Shown: piece by piece, positions 29,261-37,211 of the stretch
Layout: every line of letters starts with the position of its first letter
Position numbering within the stretch: the first letter of the stretch is position 1
From: Verrucomicrobiota bacterium
Lineage (GTDB): Bacteria; Verrucomicrobiota; Verrucomicrobiia; Limisphaerales; JACRJZ01
Direction: 5' to 3'
Length of the DNA stretch: 64,000 bases
Assembly: GCA_016219875.1 (NCBI GenBank)
Contig: JACRJZ010000042.1
Location: 124,001-188,000 of the forward strand
Notes under the pieces: model-generated
Seen by the model: the letters and a program-made list of their open reading frames with translations, nothing else
What the model was told of the DNA's origin: nothing
The model's database searches: none
Made by a program: the position numbers and the translations under genes

Positions 29261-29493
29261 ACGATCACAGCGAGTTCACCGGTGTTGGCGTTGTGTGTAA
29301 CAACCGGCCTTCCGTCCTGTTCCAGCGGTTGGACGATTGCAGCCATCCATCGGGCAAAGGCTTTGCGATGCTTGGCTTTTCGGATGGGCGGGCCGGTCAG
29401 GCTCATCGTGAGGCGGACGGATTCGGGCAATTCTTCCAAACGCGCAAAGAACTCAGAGTGTCCGGCTTTGAAGACGTGGGTTTCGGAGGTCAT
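29257..29493 (-). CDS. Hypothetical protein (78 aa)
   Basis: A small basic protein (MTSETHVFKAGHSEFFARLEELPESVRL...KAKHRKAFARWMAAI). No known domain is recognised. It is the first gene after the iteron cluster and its stop overlaps the next start (29257-29260). A transcript crossing or starting in the iteron region would begin here. Confidence 0.55.
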   Translation of the reverse strand: MTSETHVFKAGHSEFFARLEELPESVRLTMSLTGPPIRKAKHRKAFARWMAAIVQPLEQDGRPVVTHNANTGELAVIV

Positions 29494-29522
29494 TGTTTAC
29501 CCTCAGGAAGACTGTTCAAGTC

Positions 29523-29618
29523 AGTTTTCAATTTAGTTTTCCTATAGAGAATAGGAAAACTAACTGAACTGCGAACTGACACCGCAGTTTTCAGATTTCT
29601 AGGGAAAACTGGAAAACT
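29523..29618. repeat. Iteron-like AGTTTTC cluster with 12-bp hairpin; candidate origin
   Basis: Six copies of AGTTTTC or its complement lie in 96 bp: 29523, 29535, 29555 (inverse), 29586, 29604 (inverse) and 29612 (inverse). Two of them form a perfect 12-bp stem, TAGTTTTCCTAT/ATAGGAAAACTA, with a 5-nt loop (29534-29562). The region is AT-rich compared with its surroundings and abuts the 3' end of the RepA-like helicase gene. An origin bound by that protein is the best reading; an operator or terminator is possible. Confidence 0.55.
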
Positions 29619-29621
29619 GAA

Positions 29622-31184
29622 TCACTTTTTTCCTTTTCTCTTGGAAGGTTTGGGTTGCTCTTGACCAGACTCCTGCCACGCCTCAAATGCGGTCTTGGCT
29701 TCAGGACGGCCCATGAGCGTGAGGTTGTGAGGAAGGCCGCGCACTACACCAATGATGCCCTTCCGCTCCATTCGATCGCGCATTCCGGCGGCAGTGTTTT
29801 TGTCATAGCGGCAACGCGCAAACGCGGCGAGAAGTTCCGCATTGCCGATCAAACCTTCCCGCGGACTCTCTGCGGGCCAAGTGGCGGGCAGCAATGCGAG
29901 GAATTCTGTTTCGGTTGGCTCCCGTTTCGAGTCGGTCGCGCCATTGCGCTGCTTCAATCGCTGAGGGTCTAGCTCTGCGTCGGGAACCCAAAGAGGATAG
30001 TTCCATCGTATCACGAAGGGCGGCAACTCCGGGAAGTTCCGAAGCACTGCCTCGAAAGTCAGGGCGTCTTTCTCCTCATGCTCCGTCAGCATCGCCAACG
30101 TATCGGGGTATCGGGCGTGAACACCAGAACCGGAGGTTCTGTCAATCGCCGCCTTTTGCGATTGGTTCCCCTTCGAGAAGTGCCCAGTGTACAGGACTCC
30201 AGCCCGTGTTTCTCTCGACAGATATTCCAAGTGAGAAAGGATGCCGGACAAGTCCCCAGCCGCATTCTCATCTTTGCCGACGGCGGCCTTGTAGAGCGGG
30301 TCCAAAATGATCGTGTCAAACTCCTGCCCTTTGATTCTTCCGAGCAACCACGGAATAAGCTTGTCCATCGCCATCAGGTTCAGGTATCCGCGCATGGACA
30401 AGAGGGTGAGATTGTCACTTGGAGCCACGTCAATCTTCTGTGCAATGATGTTCAACCGTTGCCACATAGCCGGGACAAGAAGCTCACAGTCGATAAAGAG
30501 GACGCGGGCTTTCCGAGTGGGCAATCCGAGCCACGGAATTCCGGCGTCGAGACACAGTGCCAAATGATAAAGAATCCAAGTCTTCCGGGCTTTCGAGGCA
30601 GAGGAAATCATTCCAAGCGTCCCCTTGTGGAAAAAGTTTTCAATCAATACAGCGGGCATGACACCATTGGCGGGTTGCGCCAAGAAAGTGTTCGCTTGAA
30701 AAATCTGAGGCACAGTCGGCTCCCCTTCCCCACCGCGAGCCAAATACGTCAACGCCTCGCCCGCCGCCTTGACGACCGAACCGATGTTCCCGGTTTGGTC
30801 GTAAACCGCCTTCTTGATTTCGTCGCAGGTTTCGATGGCCTTCCGAGCGCGGAACTTGTCCTCTAACTCTTTCAAGTAGGCCGGCAGATTTGCCGCTGAA
30901 GGAGCCTTGTCAGGCAGGGACGCTAGATATTCGTCTCCGCCGGCCATTTGCAGGACAGCCGCGTCCGTGAGGGCTATGTGAAGCGTGATAACGTCAATCG
31001 GCTTGTCCTCTTTGCGAAGCTCCTGCAAATATTTCCAGACGGTCTGATGCCGTAAATCATGGAACCATTCACGGGTTACGTCCCGGCACTCGTTTAACCG
31101 CTCTGGGGCCAAGAGGACGCAGGCGAGGACTCCCTGCTCGGCTTCGGAGGAATGGGGCAACGGACGTTCAAGTGGGGCGCTCAC
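29622..31184 (-). CDS. RepA-like replicative ATPase with DnaB N-terminal domain
   Basis: 520 residues. Residues 8-110 (PHSSEAEQGVLACVLLAPERL...AYLKELEDKFRARKAIE) are a DnaB-type helicase N-terminal domain. From about 160 a RecA-fold AAA_25/RepA-type ATPase follows: GMISSASKARKTWILYHLAL in the Walker A position, VLFIDCELL, and DTIILDPLYKA as Walker B (about 290), then GVLYTGHFSKGNQ. The Walker A is altered (ASKARKT in place of GxGKT-like), a known variation in plasmid RepA relatives. It probably unwinds the element's own origin, next to the adjoining iterons. Coupled by ATGA to the upstream gene. Soluble. Confidence 0.75.
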   Translation of the reverse strand: MSAPLERPLPHSSEAEQGVLACVLLAPERLNECRDVTREWFHDLRHQTVWKYLQELRKEDKPIDVITLHIALTDAAVLQMAGGDEYLASLPDKAPSAANLPAYLKELEDKFRARKAIETCDEIKKAVYDQTGNIGSVVKAAGEALTYLARGGEGEPTVPQIFQANTFLAQPANGVMPAVLIENFFHKGTLGMISSASKARKTWILYHLALCLDAGIPWLGLPTRKARVLFIDCELLVPAMWQRLNIIAQKIDVAPSDNLTLLSMRGYLNLMAMDKLIPWLLGRIKGQEFDTIILDPLYKAAVGKDENAAGDLSGILSHLEYLSRETRAGVLYTGHFSKGNQSQKAAIDRTSGSGVHARYPDTLAMLTEHEEKDALTFEAVLRNFPELPPFVIRWNYPLWVPDAELDPQRLKQRNGATDSKREPTETEFLALLPATWPAESPREGLIGNAELLAAFARCRYDKNTAAGMRDRMERKGIIGVVRGLPHNLTLMGRPEAKTAFEAWQESGQEQPKPSKRKGKK

Positions 31185-31933
31185 GGCTGCGCCTCCTTCA
31201 CCCGCTTGTTCAGCCAGTCCAGAACCATTTCTCGAAAAGCAAACAAGTCTGAAACTTCAACGGACTTGCCCCCATTAACGGCGCTGTTGACTAGAATCGT
31301 TAAAAAGTCACCTCGCCTTTTGGGAGTGGCACGGCAATACCACCAAGACATTGCAGCGTCCCGAGACGCTCTAGCGGTGCGGAAGGACGATAGTGAAGCG
31401 CCCTTTTCTGCCGGCTTCGGTGTCGCCCCCCTCCGTCTCTCTACTACCTTCCTGATGCTTTGGGCCGTGGGTGTGCCGCGGTTCTCTTCGGCCGCTTTCT
31501 GCAACACCTCGACTCTTTGAGCTGGCCCGATCTTGGCCAGTTCGCGAGCTTGGGCTTCGTTGGCGACAGTGTTGCCAATTGGCAACTGTGCCGCGACGTT
31601 CGCTGCTTCAATCAATCGGCTGGCATAGGAGCGTCCAAAGCTCCATCGCTTCTCACAGTATTCTTGAAAACTCCCGTGCGCTGCCCGATACAAGCGTTCA
31701 TCTCGAATGCGACACAGAGCGAGTCCAACTTCAACGAACGTATTCTTGCCACGCTCAATAAGCTGTTCACAACCGGCGAGATCGTTTTGCTCCTGAACAG
31801 TGAGTGGCTCCGCGTCAACCTGCTCGCCGATGCAACTTGACGGCAGGTCGGACGGTGGTAACATCTCACAGCTTCGTTCACTCTTCCCGGTTGGCTTGCT
31901 CAAGGCCGCCGGACTATCTGCGTCAATCGTCAT
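31181..31933 (-). CDS. Possible DNA-binding (ParB/DUF3102-like) replication-associated protein
   Basis: About 250 residues from the ATG at 31933; an upstream ATG at 31999 would overlap the previous gene by 8 bp. The central region (DLAGCEQLIERGKNTFVEVGLALCRIRDERLYRAAHGSFQEYCEKRWSFGRSYASRLIEAA) is a pattern of phage/plasmid proteins related to DUF3102/ParB-like helix-turn-helix proteins. A helical part with NEAQARELAKIGPAQRVEVL follows. The gene precedes the helicase and overlaps it by 4 bp, suggesting a role in replication or its control. The family assignment is by eye only. Confidence 0.55.
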   Translation of the reverse strand: MTIDADSPAALSKPTGKSERSCEMLPPSDLPSSCIGEQVDAEPLTVQEQNDLAGCEQLIERGKNTFVEVGLALCRIRDERLYRAAHGSFQEYCEKRWSFGRSYASRLIEAANVAAQLPIGNTVANEAQARELAKIGPAQRVEVLQKAAEENRGTPTAQSIRKVVERRRGATPKPAEKGASLSSFRTARASRDAAMSWWYCRATPKRRGDFLTILVNSAVNGGKSVEVSDLFAFREMVLDWLNKRVKEAQP

Positions 31934-31991
31934 TCTCGCCCTCCTTTTCTGGAATATGGAAACGTTTTCACAACGATAAGGCTGGCTTGGT

Positions 31992-32333
31992 TCATGCAAC
32001 TTCCTTTTCTTCGTGGACGGGGTTGCCGGCCTCCTGCGGATGCTGGCGGATGAATTTGGACAGGTGCGCGTAATCCACCAATCTGATGCCAGTCTTCGCG
32101 CCGCGCTGCCGCAAAACGAAACTGCGGACAGGCGGCTTGAAGCTGTTACGCTCAGTCGGAAGAATTAGTTCGTTTAGAGCGGAGCGCGTCATGCCCGTGA
32201 AGGGGCAGAGCAGGCCGGGCTTGGGAAGCCGGAGGAACTCCGGTTGGATCGGAGCCACGATGACTTGCGGCGGGATTGTCAGGGGGACGGTGGTTGCCCC
32301 AGACCTTCGTTTCGATGTCGCGTTCGTTGTCAC
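31992..32333 (-). CDS. Excisionase/AlpA-like small protein
   Basis: 113 residues. The middle (LRLPKPGLLCPFTGMTRSALNELILP...VRSFVLRQRGAKTGIRLVDYAHLSKFIRQH) reads as a winged-helix MerR/excisionase-like fold: a recognition helix after a CPxTGMTRSAL turn, then RGAKTGIRLVDY. Such proteins bend DNA at att sites or switch on excision. The context, between integrase-proximal genes and replication genes, agrees. Confidence is limited by its divergence from named families. Confidence 0.55.
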   Translation of the reverse strand: MTTNATSKRRSGATTVPLTIPPQVIVAPIQPEFLRLPKPGLLCPFTGMTRSALNELILPTERNSFKPPVRSFVLRQRGAKTGIRLVDYAHLSKFIRQHPQEAGNPVHEEKEVA

Positions 32334-32374
32334 GCGACACGATTAACACGGGCAATTGCCTCTGTAGTTAGCCG

Positions 32375-33325
32375 CTAAGGGGAGGCGTTTAGAAGCCAAC
32401 TTTCCACGTTGCCGCTTTCGAGTTCTGCCAGCTTGCGTTCAGCGCGTGCGATGGCATCGCTGAAGCCGCTCTTGTCGGCGAATTTCGGCAGAAGTCCGCA
32501 ACCGTTGCCGCACGGCGGCGCTTTCGGAATGTCCGCCAAGTTCAAACCCGCGCTGCGTGCGTCCCGCTGCTTGCCGGTGTCCTTGCGGTCCACATAGACC
32601 GGGAGCAAAGCCTTGACTTGCGGGAATGTCAGTCCGGCATTGGCGAGGCGAAGGGCGGAAAGCCATTTCAGAGGTTCGGCCGGAGCTTGCCCGCGCTTGC
32701 CCGCTGGCTTCATTTCGGGATGGCGCTTTGCTTCCCGAGTGAGCCATCGCTTGAAGTCGGCGGTGATTTCTTCAACCGTGGCGTCGGGCCATTCGATGTC
32801 AAAAGCGTATGGCATCCATGAACCATCGCCGGGGAATTCCGCAAAATCAAAAGACGGCGGGGGCCAACCATTAGCCGGGCTGGGGACGTTGGCCCGCGAT
32901 GCTATGCGGATGCGAGAAAATCGCCGATTGCGCTGGAATCGCAACGGGACTGCCAACCACGGCTCCGGGAAATCGGGGCGTTTCGCTGTCAACAGGTCGA
33001 AGACTTCCACCGGCAGGTAGAAATCCTTCAAAGGCCCTGTCGGTTTCTCCAATCCCATCCAGACTCCGAAATCTTCAAAGTAACCTGTCGCTATCTGCAA
33101 CCGGTCCACGGCTCCGAAGTCCCGTTTGTTTACTGCGGCAATCAGCCGTTCGCGGATGGTCTTCCCGTTGGACTGTGTTCCGAAGTAACGGCGGGCTGTT
33201 TGTTGGACCTTTCGAGATGCGCGGCAGTATTCGTAAAGGCAGGCCGTTGGCAGCGCGTCGGACGTGACAGCGCGGAAATCCCATTCGACGGCGGGCGGAA
33301 TTTTGAACGGGGCTTTTCTCATCAT
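32375..33325 (-). CDS. Hypothetical protein (316 aa) coupled to integrase
   Basis: Not recognised. Contains EWDFRAVTSDALPTACLYEYCR at the N-terminus, a tryptophan/proline-rich middle (YAFDIEWPDATVEEITADFKRWL) and a C-terminal GNGCGLLPKF with charged helix. Soluble. Its start overlaps the integrase stop (33322-33325), so both are probably made from one transcript. It could be a replication initiator or host-interaction protein, but no motif supports a choice. Confidence 0.6.
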   Translation of the reverse strand: MMRKAPFKIPPAVEWDFRAVTSDALPTACLYEYCRASRKVQQTARRYFGTQSNGKTIRERLIAAVNKRDFGAVDRLQIATGYFEDFGVWMGLEKPTGPLKDFYLPVEVFDLLTAKRPDFPEPWLAVPLRFQRNRRFSRIRIASRANVPSPANGWPPPSFDFAEFPGDGSWMPYAFDIEWPDATVEEITADFKRWLTREAKRHPEMKPAGKRGQAPAEPLKWLSALRLANAGLTFPQVKALLPVYVDRKDTGKQRDARSAGLNLADIPKAPPCGNGCGLLPKFADKSGFSDAIARAERKLAELESGNVESWLLNASP

Positions 33326-34539
33326 GCTTCGCCTTTCAGAATGTCCGGCAGCTTGGCCAGCGCGGCGCGTTTGCTGGCGTCGTCAATGACGGTGTAGTTG
33401 CGGCTCACCGCTTCGGTTTCGTGGCCGATGATGTCCATTGTCACCGCGTCGGAAACGCCCGCCGATTTCAAGGCAGAAGTGGTGCTGTGCCGGAAAGAGT
33501 GAAAGCTGATCTTGCTCGCCTCGCGCCGGGCATCCCGCCCCTTGCCCTTGCTCTGGTGATTCCGCTCTTCAGCAAGTCCCGCCTTCACCATCAGCCTGTA
33601 AAATTGTGCGGAGAGCCACCCAGCGGTTTTGTCCTTCAGTGCGGGGCAGAGCGGAGCATCGGGATTGTCTCCCGCCATCGCAGAAAGATGTTTGGCCAGC
33701 GGCTCAGCAATCGGCAGGACTTGCTGACGTCCAGTCTTCTGAGTCTTGACCGCGATGGTATTGGCGAGAATGTCCACGTTCTGCCACGTCAGGTTTGCGC
33801 AATCCCGGAGTCGCAATCCAGTGTAGTAGGCAAGGACGATCATGGTTTTCCATTCCGCATCGGCGGTCGTCAGCAAAGCTTGGATTTCTTTCTCCGTGAA
33901 TGGCCGGCGTCCCGTCTCTTCGGTCTGGACGGCCTCCACGTGATCGGCCGGGCTGAATTCCAGTTGCCGCTTCGCGACGGCGTTGGACAGCGAAGCTTTC
34001 AAGACCTTGAGCGCCTTGTTGACCGTCGAGGGCGCTACGCGGTTCGTCAGAGCTTGCTTGAAGTCTTGAACCTGTTTCGTGTCGAGCGTGGTCAACGGCT
34101 TGGTTGCCCGCGCGCCCAAATGGTTCAAGAACAAGTCCACGATCCGGCGGTATTCAATGAGCGTGGCCTTGCTCGCATCGGTGCGTCCGGCCAGCCACGA
34201 TTCAAACCACGTCTTCACCGTGTAGGTCGTCAGTTCTCCGCCGGCCACGCGGACGAATTCTTCCACGGTCGCTTGCAGGATCGGCTGGGCTTGGTCTGCG
34301 GCCAGCTTGCCGTGCGTCTCCTGAACGGCCGCGCACGTCTCCCGAATCAGCTTCAAGCCTTTCTCATTCGAGAGCCGGCCCTGGCGGGCCAGCGTCGCAG
34401 CCCGTTCGATGTTCACGCAGATGGTGCGTGCGATTCTGGAATTGTCCGTCCCGGTGCTGCGGAAGCGCCGGAAGCCTTCGGGGTCGTAGAAGGCGCAGAA
34501 CCAATTCGGTTTTCCCGGTTGCCGATGTATGCTCGCCAT
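33322..34539 (-). CDS. int: Tyrosine integrase of the tRNA-Leu element
   Basis: 405 residues from the ATG at 34539 (MASIHRQPGKPNWF, the usual opening of this family). A longer frame begins at a TTG at 34587 but would run over the arm-type repeats. The arm-binding N-terminus is followed by a core-binding domain (TWFESWLAGRTDASKATLIEYRRIVDLFL). The catalytic domain has the first Arg in YTGLRLRDCANLTW (about 243), HSFRHS (about 346), GHE and the nucleophile Tyr in VSRNYT (about 380). All catalytic residues are present. It lies next to attR and catalyses integration at the tRNA-Leu 3' end. Confidence 0.9.
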   Translation of the reverse strand: MASIHRQPGKPNWFCAFYDPEGFRRFRSTGTDNSRIARTICVNIERAATLARQGRLSNEKGLKLIRETCAAVQETHGKLAADQAQPILQATVEEFVRVAGGELTTYTVKTWFESWLAGRTDASKATLIEYRRIVDLFLNHLGARATKPLTTLDTKQVQDFKQALTNRVAPSTVNKALKVLKASLSNAVAKRQLEFSPADHVEAVQTEETGRRPFTEKEIQALLTTADAEWKTMIVLAYYTGLRLRDCANLTWQNVDILANTIAVKTQKTGRQQVLPIAEPLAKHLSAMAGDNPDAPLCPALKDKTAGWLSAQFYRLMVKAGLAEERNHQSKGKGRDARREASKISFHSFRHSTTSALKSAGVSDAVTMDIIGHETEAVSRNYTVIDDASKRAALAKLPDILKGEA

Positions 34540-34543
34540 ATCG

Positions 34544-34564
34544 GCATAACGATAGCGCATAACG
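34544..34564 (+). promoter_or_regulatory. Putative integrase arm-type sites, right end
   Basis: GCATAACG at 34544 and 34557, again 13 bp apart, the second followed by TCTGCCCGTGT. They lie immediately upstream of the preferred integrase start (34539), where integrase binding could also repress its own gene. Confidence 0.6.
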
Positions 34565-34629
34565 TCTGCCCGTGTCAATAGTGTCAAATATGTTAGTAAA
34601 TCGAAGTATTTTGAGGTTCAAGAGGGTCA

Positions 34630-34667
34630 AAAACGTCGTGTGGGTTCGAGTCCCACCACCGGCACCA
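34630..34667 (+). repeat. attR: duplicated 38-bp tRNA-Leu 3' end
   Basis: A perfect copy of bases 23756-23793, lying 42 bp beyond the far end of the extended integrase frame. It contains the T arm and acceptor 3' strand only, so it is an attachment-site duplicate and not a second tRNA gene. Confidence 0.9.
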
Positions 34668-34727
34668 CTTTGTCCGTGTCCATCTCCGCCGGCGCCACCA
34701 CCAGCACGGCATCCGCATCTCGTTTCA

Positions 34728-36239
34728 TCAACGGCCCCGCCGGCTTCCGCTGGGCGGCGCCGATTTTCGAACCGGTTCGATCGTCTTGGGGCGCGCCTTG
34801 GGCACGAGCACCAACGGGCAGCCTTCGAAGCCGAACGCCTTGCGCATCTCCCGCTGAAGGTACTTCTGGTAGGAGTCGGAGAAGAGTTCGTCCCGATTCA
34901 CAAACAGCAGGAACGTCGGCGGAGCCCGCCGGACCTGAGTGGCGTAAAAGAATTTCAGGAAGTGCCCAAACGCACTGACGGGGCTTTGTCGTTCCACGGC
35001 GTCGCGCAGCACGCGATTGAGGAGCGCCGTGGGAACCTGCTGCTTCAATTGCGCCGCGACGTACCGCACGGCCTCCAGCAGGCGGTCCAGGTGGAAGCCG
35101 GACTTCGCCGAAGTGAAAATCACCGGCGCGTAATCCAGGAAGAACAGGAGTTCCTGCACCCATTCGCCGAAGTCGGACAGCGTCACCATTTGCTTGGGGC
35201 GGTGCTTGCTCTCGCCTTTCTGGCGCCGCGCCATTTCTTCCTCTTGCGCCTGCCGGACGGCGTCGGCCACGAGGTCCCACTTGTTCACGACGATCACACA
35301 CGCCCGGCGCTCCTCCACGATGCGGGCGGCGATTTTCTTGTCCTGCTCCAGGATGCCCGTCTCCGCATCGAGCACGAGCACGGCGATGTCGCAGCGGGCG
35401 ATGGATTCCTCCGCGCGCTTGACGCTGTAGAACTCGATGTCGCCGTGCATCTGGCGGGTCTTGCGGATGCCCGCGGTGTCGATCAGCACGTAGCTCTGCC
35501 GCACGCCGTCGGTTTCGACCTCGAACGGCACGTCCACCGAATCGCGCGTGGTGCCGGGGATGGGGCTGACGATGACGCGCTCCGACTGCGTGAGGGCGTT
35601 CACGAGGGAGGACTTGCCGACATTGGGGCGGCCAACGATGGCGAGTTTCAGCGCCGAGGGGCCGGAGGCCGGAGGCTCGACGCTGGTCTCGTCAGGGCTT
35701 TGGACTTCGGACGTTGAACCGGGAACGTCTTCCGCCGGCAGCCACGACATCGCCTGCTGCATCAGCGGATCGATGCCGCTGCGGTGAATGGCGCTCACGG
35801 GAAAGAGGAAGTCAAAGCCCAGTTCGGCAAACTCGTCCACGCCCGCTTCGGCCTTGGTGTCATCGACCTTGTTCACAGCCACGAGCACGGGCTTGCGGCT
35901 GGCCCGCAACCGCAAGGCGACCTCGCGGTCCAGCGGGGCCACGCCCTCCTGGACGTTCGTGACCATGATGATGACGCTGGCCGCTTCGATGGCGAGTTCG
36001 ACCTGCTCGACCGCGGCTTTCAAAATCACGTCGCCGGCCTTTTCCTTGCGCAGCAAGCCGATGCCGCCGGTATCGACCAGCGTGAACGGCCGGCCGTGCC
36101 ACTCCGCTTCCGCACTGATGCGGTCGCGCGTAACCCCCGGCTCATCATGGACGATGGCAATGCGCCGCCCGACGATGCGATTGAACAGAGCGGACTTGCC
36201 GACATTGGGCCGTCCGACGATGGCGATCAAACCTGACAT
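34728..36239 (-). CDS. der: Ribosome-assembly GTPase Der (EngA)
   Basis: 503 residues with two tandem G domains: GRPNVGKS at 9-16 with DTGGIG and NKVD, and a second GRPNVGKS near 205 with DTAGIRK and NKWD. A KH-like C-terminal domain ends in a basic tail (KARPKTIEPVRKSAPPSGSRRGR). Der is essential for 50S subunit maturation. The linker between the G domains (about 175-200, STSEVQSPDETSVEPPASGPSAL) is longer than usual and resembles translated heptamer repeat, so it may be a tolerated insertion. The gene ends 60 bp outside attR, marking the host side of the junction. Confidence 0.95.
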   Translation of the reverse strand: MSGLIAIVGRPNVGKSALFNRIVGRRIAIVHDEPGVTRDRISAEAEWHGRPFTLVDTGGIGLLRKEKAGDVILKAAVEQVELAIEAASVIIMVTNVQEGVAPLDREVALRLRASRKPVLVAVNKVDDTKAEAGVDEFAELGFDFLFPVSAIHRSGIDPLMQQAMSWLPAEDVPGSTSEVQSPDETSVEPPASGPSALKLAIVGRPNVGKSSLVNALTQSERVIVSPIPGTTRDSVDVPFEVETDGVRQSYVLIDTAGIRKTRQMHGDIEFYSVKRAEESIARCDIAVLVLDAETGILEQDKKIAARIVEERRACVIVVNKWDLVADAVRQAQEEEMARRQKGESKHRPKQMVTLSDFGEWVQELLFFLDYAPVIFTSAKSGFHLDRLLEAVRYVAAQLKQQVPTALLNRVLRDAVERQSPVSAFGHFLKFFYATQVRRAPPTFLLFVNRDELFSDSYQKYLQREMRKAFGFEGCPLVLVPKARPKTIEPVRKSAPPSGSRRGR

Positions 36240-36454
36240 GGCGGCAGCATGGGGAGGGGGCCACGATGGGGAAAGCGAAAAGAGTCAGCAGTCGGGAAAA
36301 CGAGTAACGGCGAACCAACTCATGCGCCAGCAAAGGCAGCCGTGATGCGTTGAGCGCAGAAGCGAATCCGGTCGCCAAGTCATGCTCCGCCATTCCCCAT
36401 TCCAGTTGAGGAATTTGAGCGTCGGGAAGTCGTCCGCTAGAGGCCGTCTTTCGC

Positions 36455-36685
36455 TTACAGTACGAATGGTTCCAAACATCGGTCTCGTAGTCGTTCTTCC
36501 TCCGCGCTAGGCCGTGAGTGGAAGGCCGCCAGCCTTTCTTCGCTGAATTGAAGCATCTGCTCTGGGGGGACGCGCGGCGGCGAGGCCTTGTAGTCCGGCG
36601 CGTCGGCCAACTCCAGCTCCGGCCCGCCACCTCCGACGAGAGCGGGCGGCTTAGCCAGGTTCGATGGCGCGAACGATGTCTTCAT
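36455..36685 (-). CDS. Small conserved-looking partner of nucleotidyltransferase
   Basis: 76 residues, overlapping the 3' end of the nucleotidyltransferase gene by 35 bp on the same strand. Sequence features: LAKPPALVGGGGPELELADAPDY, then PRVPPEQMLQFSEERLAAFHSRPSAEEERLRDRCLEPFVL. The proline/acidic N-terminus with an RLRD...PFVL end is a form I have seen beside such enzymes in related genomes, from memory only. It may be the antitoxin or regulatory subunit of the pair. Confidence 0.5.
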   Translation of the reverse strand: MKTSFAPSNLAKPPALVGGGGPELELADAPDYKASPPRVPPEQMLQFSEERLAAFHSRPSAEEERLRDRCLEPFVL

Positions 36686-37187
36686 AGAGCTTCAGATTAC
36701 CATAGCGTTCACACAGTCGCCGGAACTCATCCGCGCGAACATCCACCCGGTTCAACTCGACCAATTGCACCACGTCGTTCAGGTCCTTGAGCACGCGGTG
36801 ACGAAGCCCTTGCTTCAGGACGTGGAGCTTAAGGGCGATGAGGTGGCGCAGCGACGGCACCTTGATGGTGACGCCTCCCAACCCAGCCTCCACGGCCTCG
36901 GACCACAGGCCGGTCCAGGTTCGCTGGTTCACGAGCATAAAGTCGATCGGCCAGTCCTTCGGGCTCGGAGCGGTGAACTGCAGGAAGGTGGGGTGCGCGT
37001 TCAGAAACGTGTAGCCCAGACTCGACACCGCCGCCGTCCACTCGGGCGCGCGGTCTTTGGAAATCAAAAGGTCCAAGTCGTACGTCTGGCGCGAATAGCT
37101 GTGAACATTGACCGCGTGTCCGCCGATCACGAGGAACTGCAGTTCGCGTCGCGCAGCTTCCTGATTCAGTTGAGCGAAGATCGACAT
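36651..37187 (-). CDS. AbiEii/MNT-type nucleotidyltransferase
   Basis: 178 residues. The nucleotidyltransferase core is clear: LVIGGHAVNVHSYSRQTYDLDLLI (GG and the DxD pair near 35-43), WPIDFMLVN with a further acidic residue, then VPSLRHLIALKLHVLKQGLRHRVLKDLNDVVQLVEL, the typical lysine helix of AbiEii/AbiGii-like enzymes. Members act as toxins of abortive-infection or TA systems, or as stand-alone tRNA/protein modifiers. It sits 24 bp downstream of batC on the same strand and overlaps the small gene after it. Confidence 0.75.
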   Translation of the reverse strand: MSIFAQLNQEAARRELQFLVIGGHAVNVHSYSRQTYDLDLLISKDRAPEWTAAVSSLGYTFLNAHPTFLQFTAPSPKDWPIDFMLVNQRTWTGLWSEAVEAGLGGVTIKVPSLRHLIALKLHVLKQGLRHRVLKDLNDVVQLVELNRVDVRADEFRRLCERYGNLKLYEDIVRAIEPG

Positions 37188-37211
37188 GGCACAGTCGTCG
37201 AGGAAACCGCC

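Larger units (their letters stand above)
23756..34667. mobile_element. 10.9-kb tRNA-Leu-integrated, phage-satellite-like island
   Basis: Bounded by perfect 38-bp direct repeats of the tRNA-Leu 3' end, with an intact tyrosine integrase next to the right copy. Almost all genes read on the minus strand, many coupled through 4-bp ATGA overlaps: integrase, unknown, excisionase-like, DNA-binding-like, RepA/DnaB-N helicase, iteron cluster, two small proteins, terminase-small-like, HTH protein, unknown, unknown, ClpP-type prohead protease. An NHL-repeat protein and a broken higA lie at the left end. No large terminase, portal, major capsid, tail or lysis gene is recognisable, which argues for a satellite or cryptic element and against a full prophage. 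Confidence 0.85.

Noticed and set aside
31992..34539. Full prophage
   Set aside because: No large terminase, portal, capsid, tail, holin or lysin is recognisable, and 10.9 kb is too short for a tailed phage.
34630..34667. A second tRNA-Leu
   Set aside because: Only the last 38 bases of the tRNA are present; there is no acceptor 5' strand, D arm or anticodon arm. It is attR.
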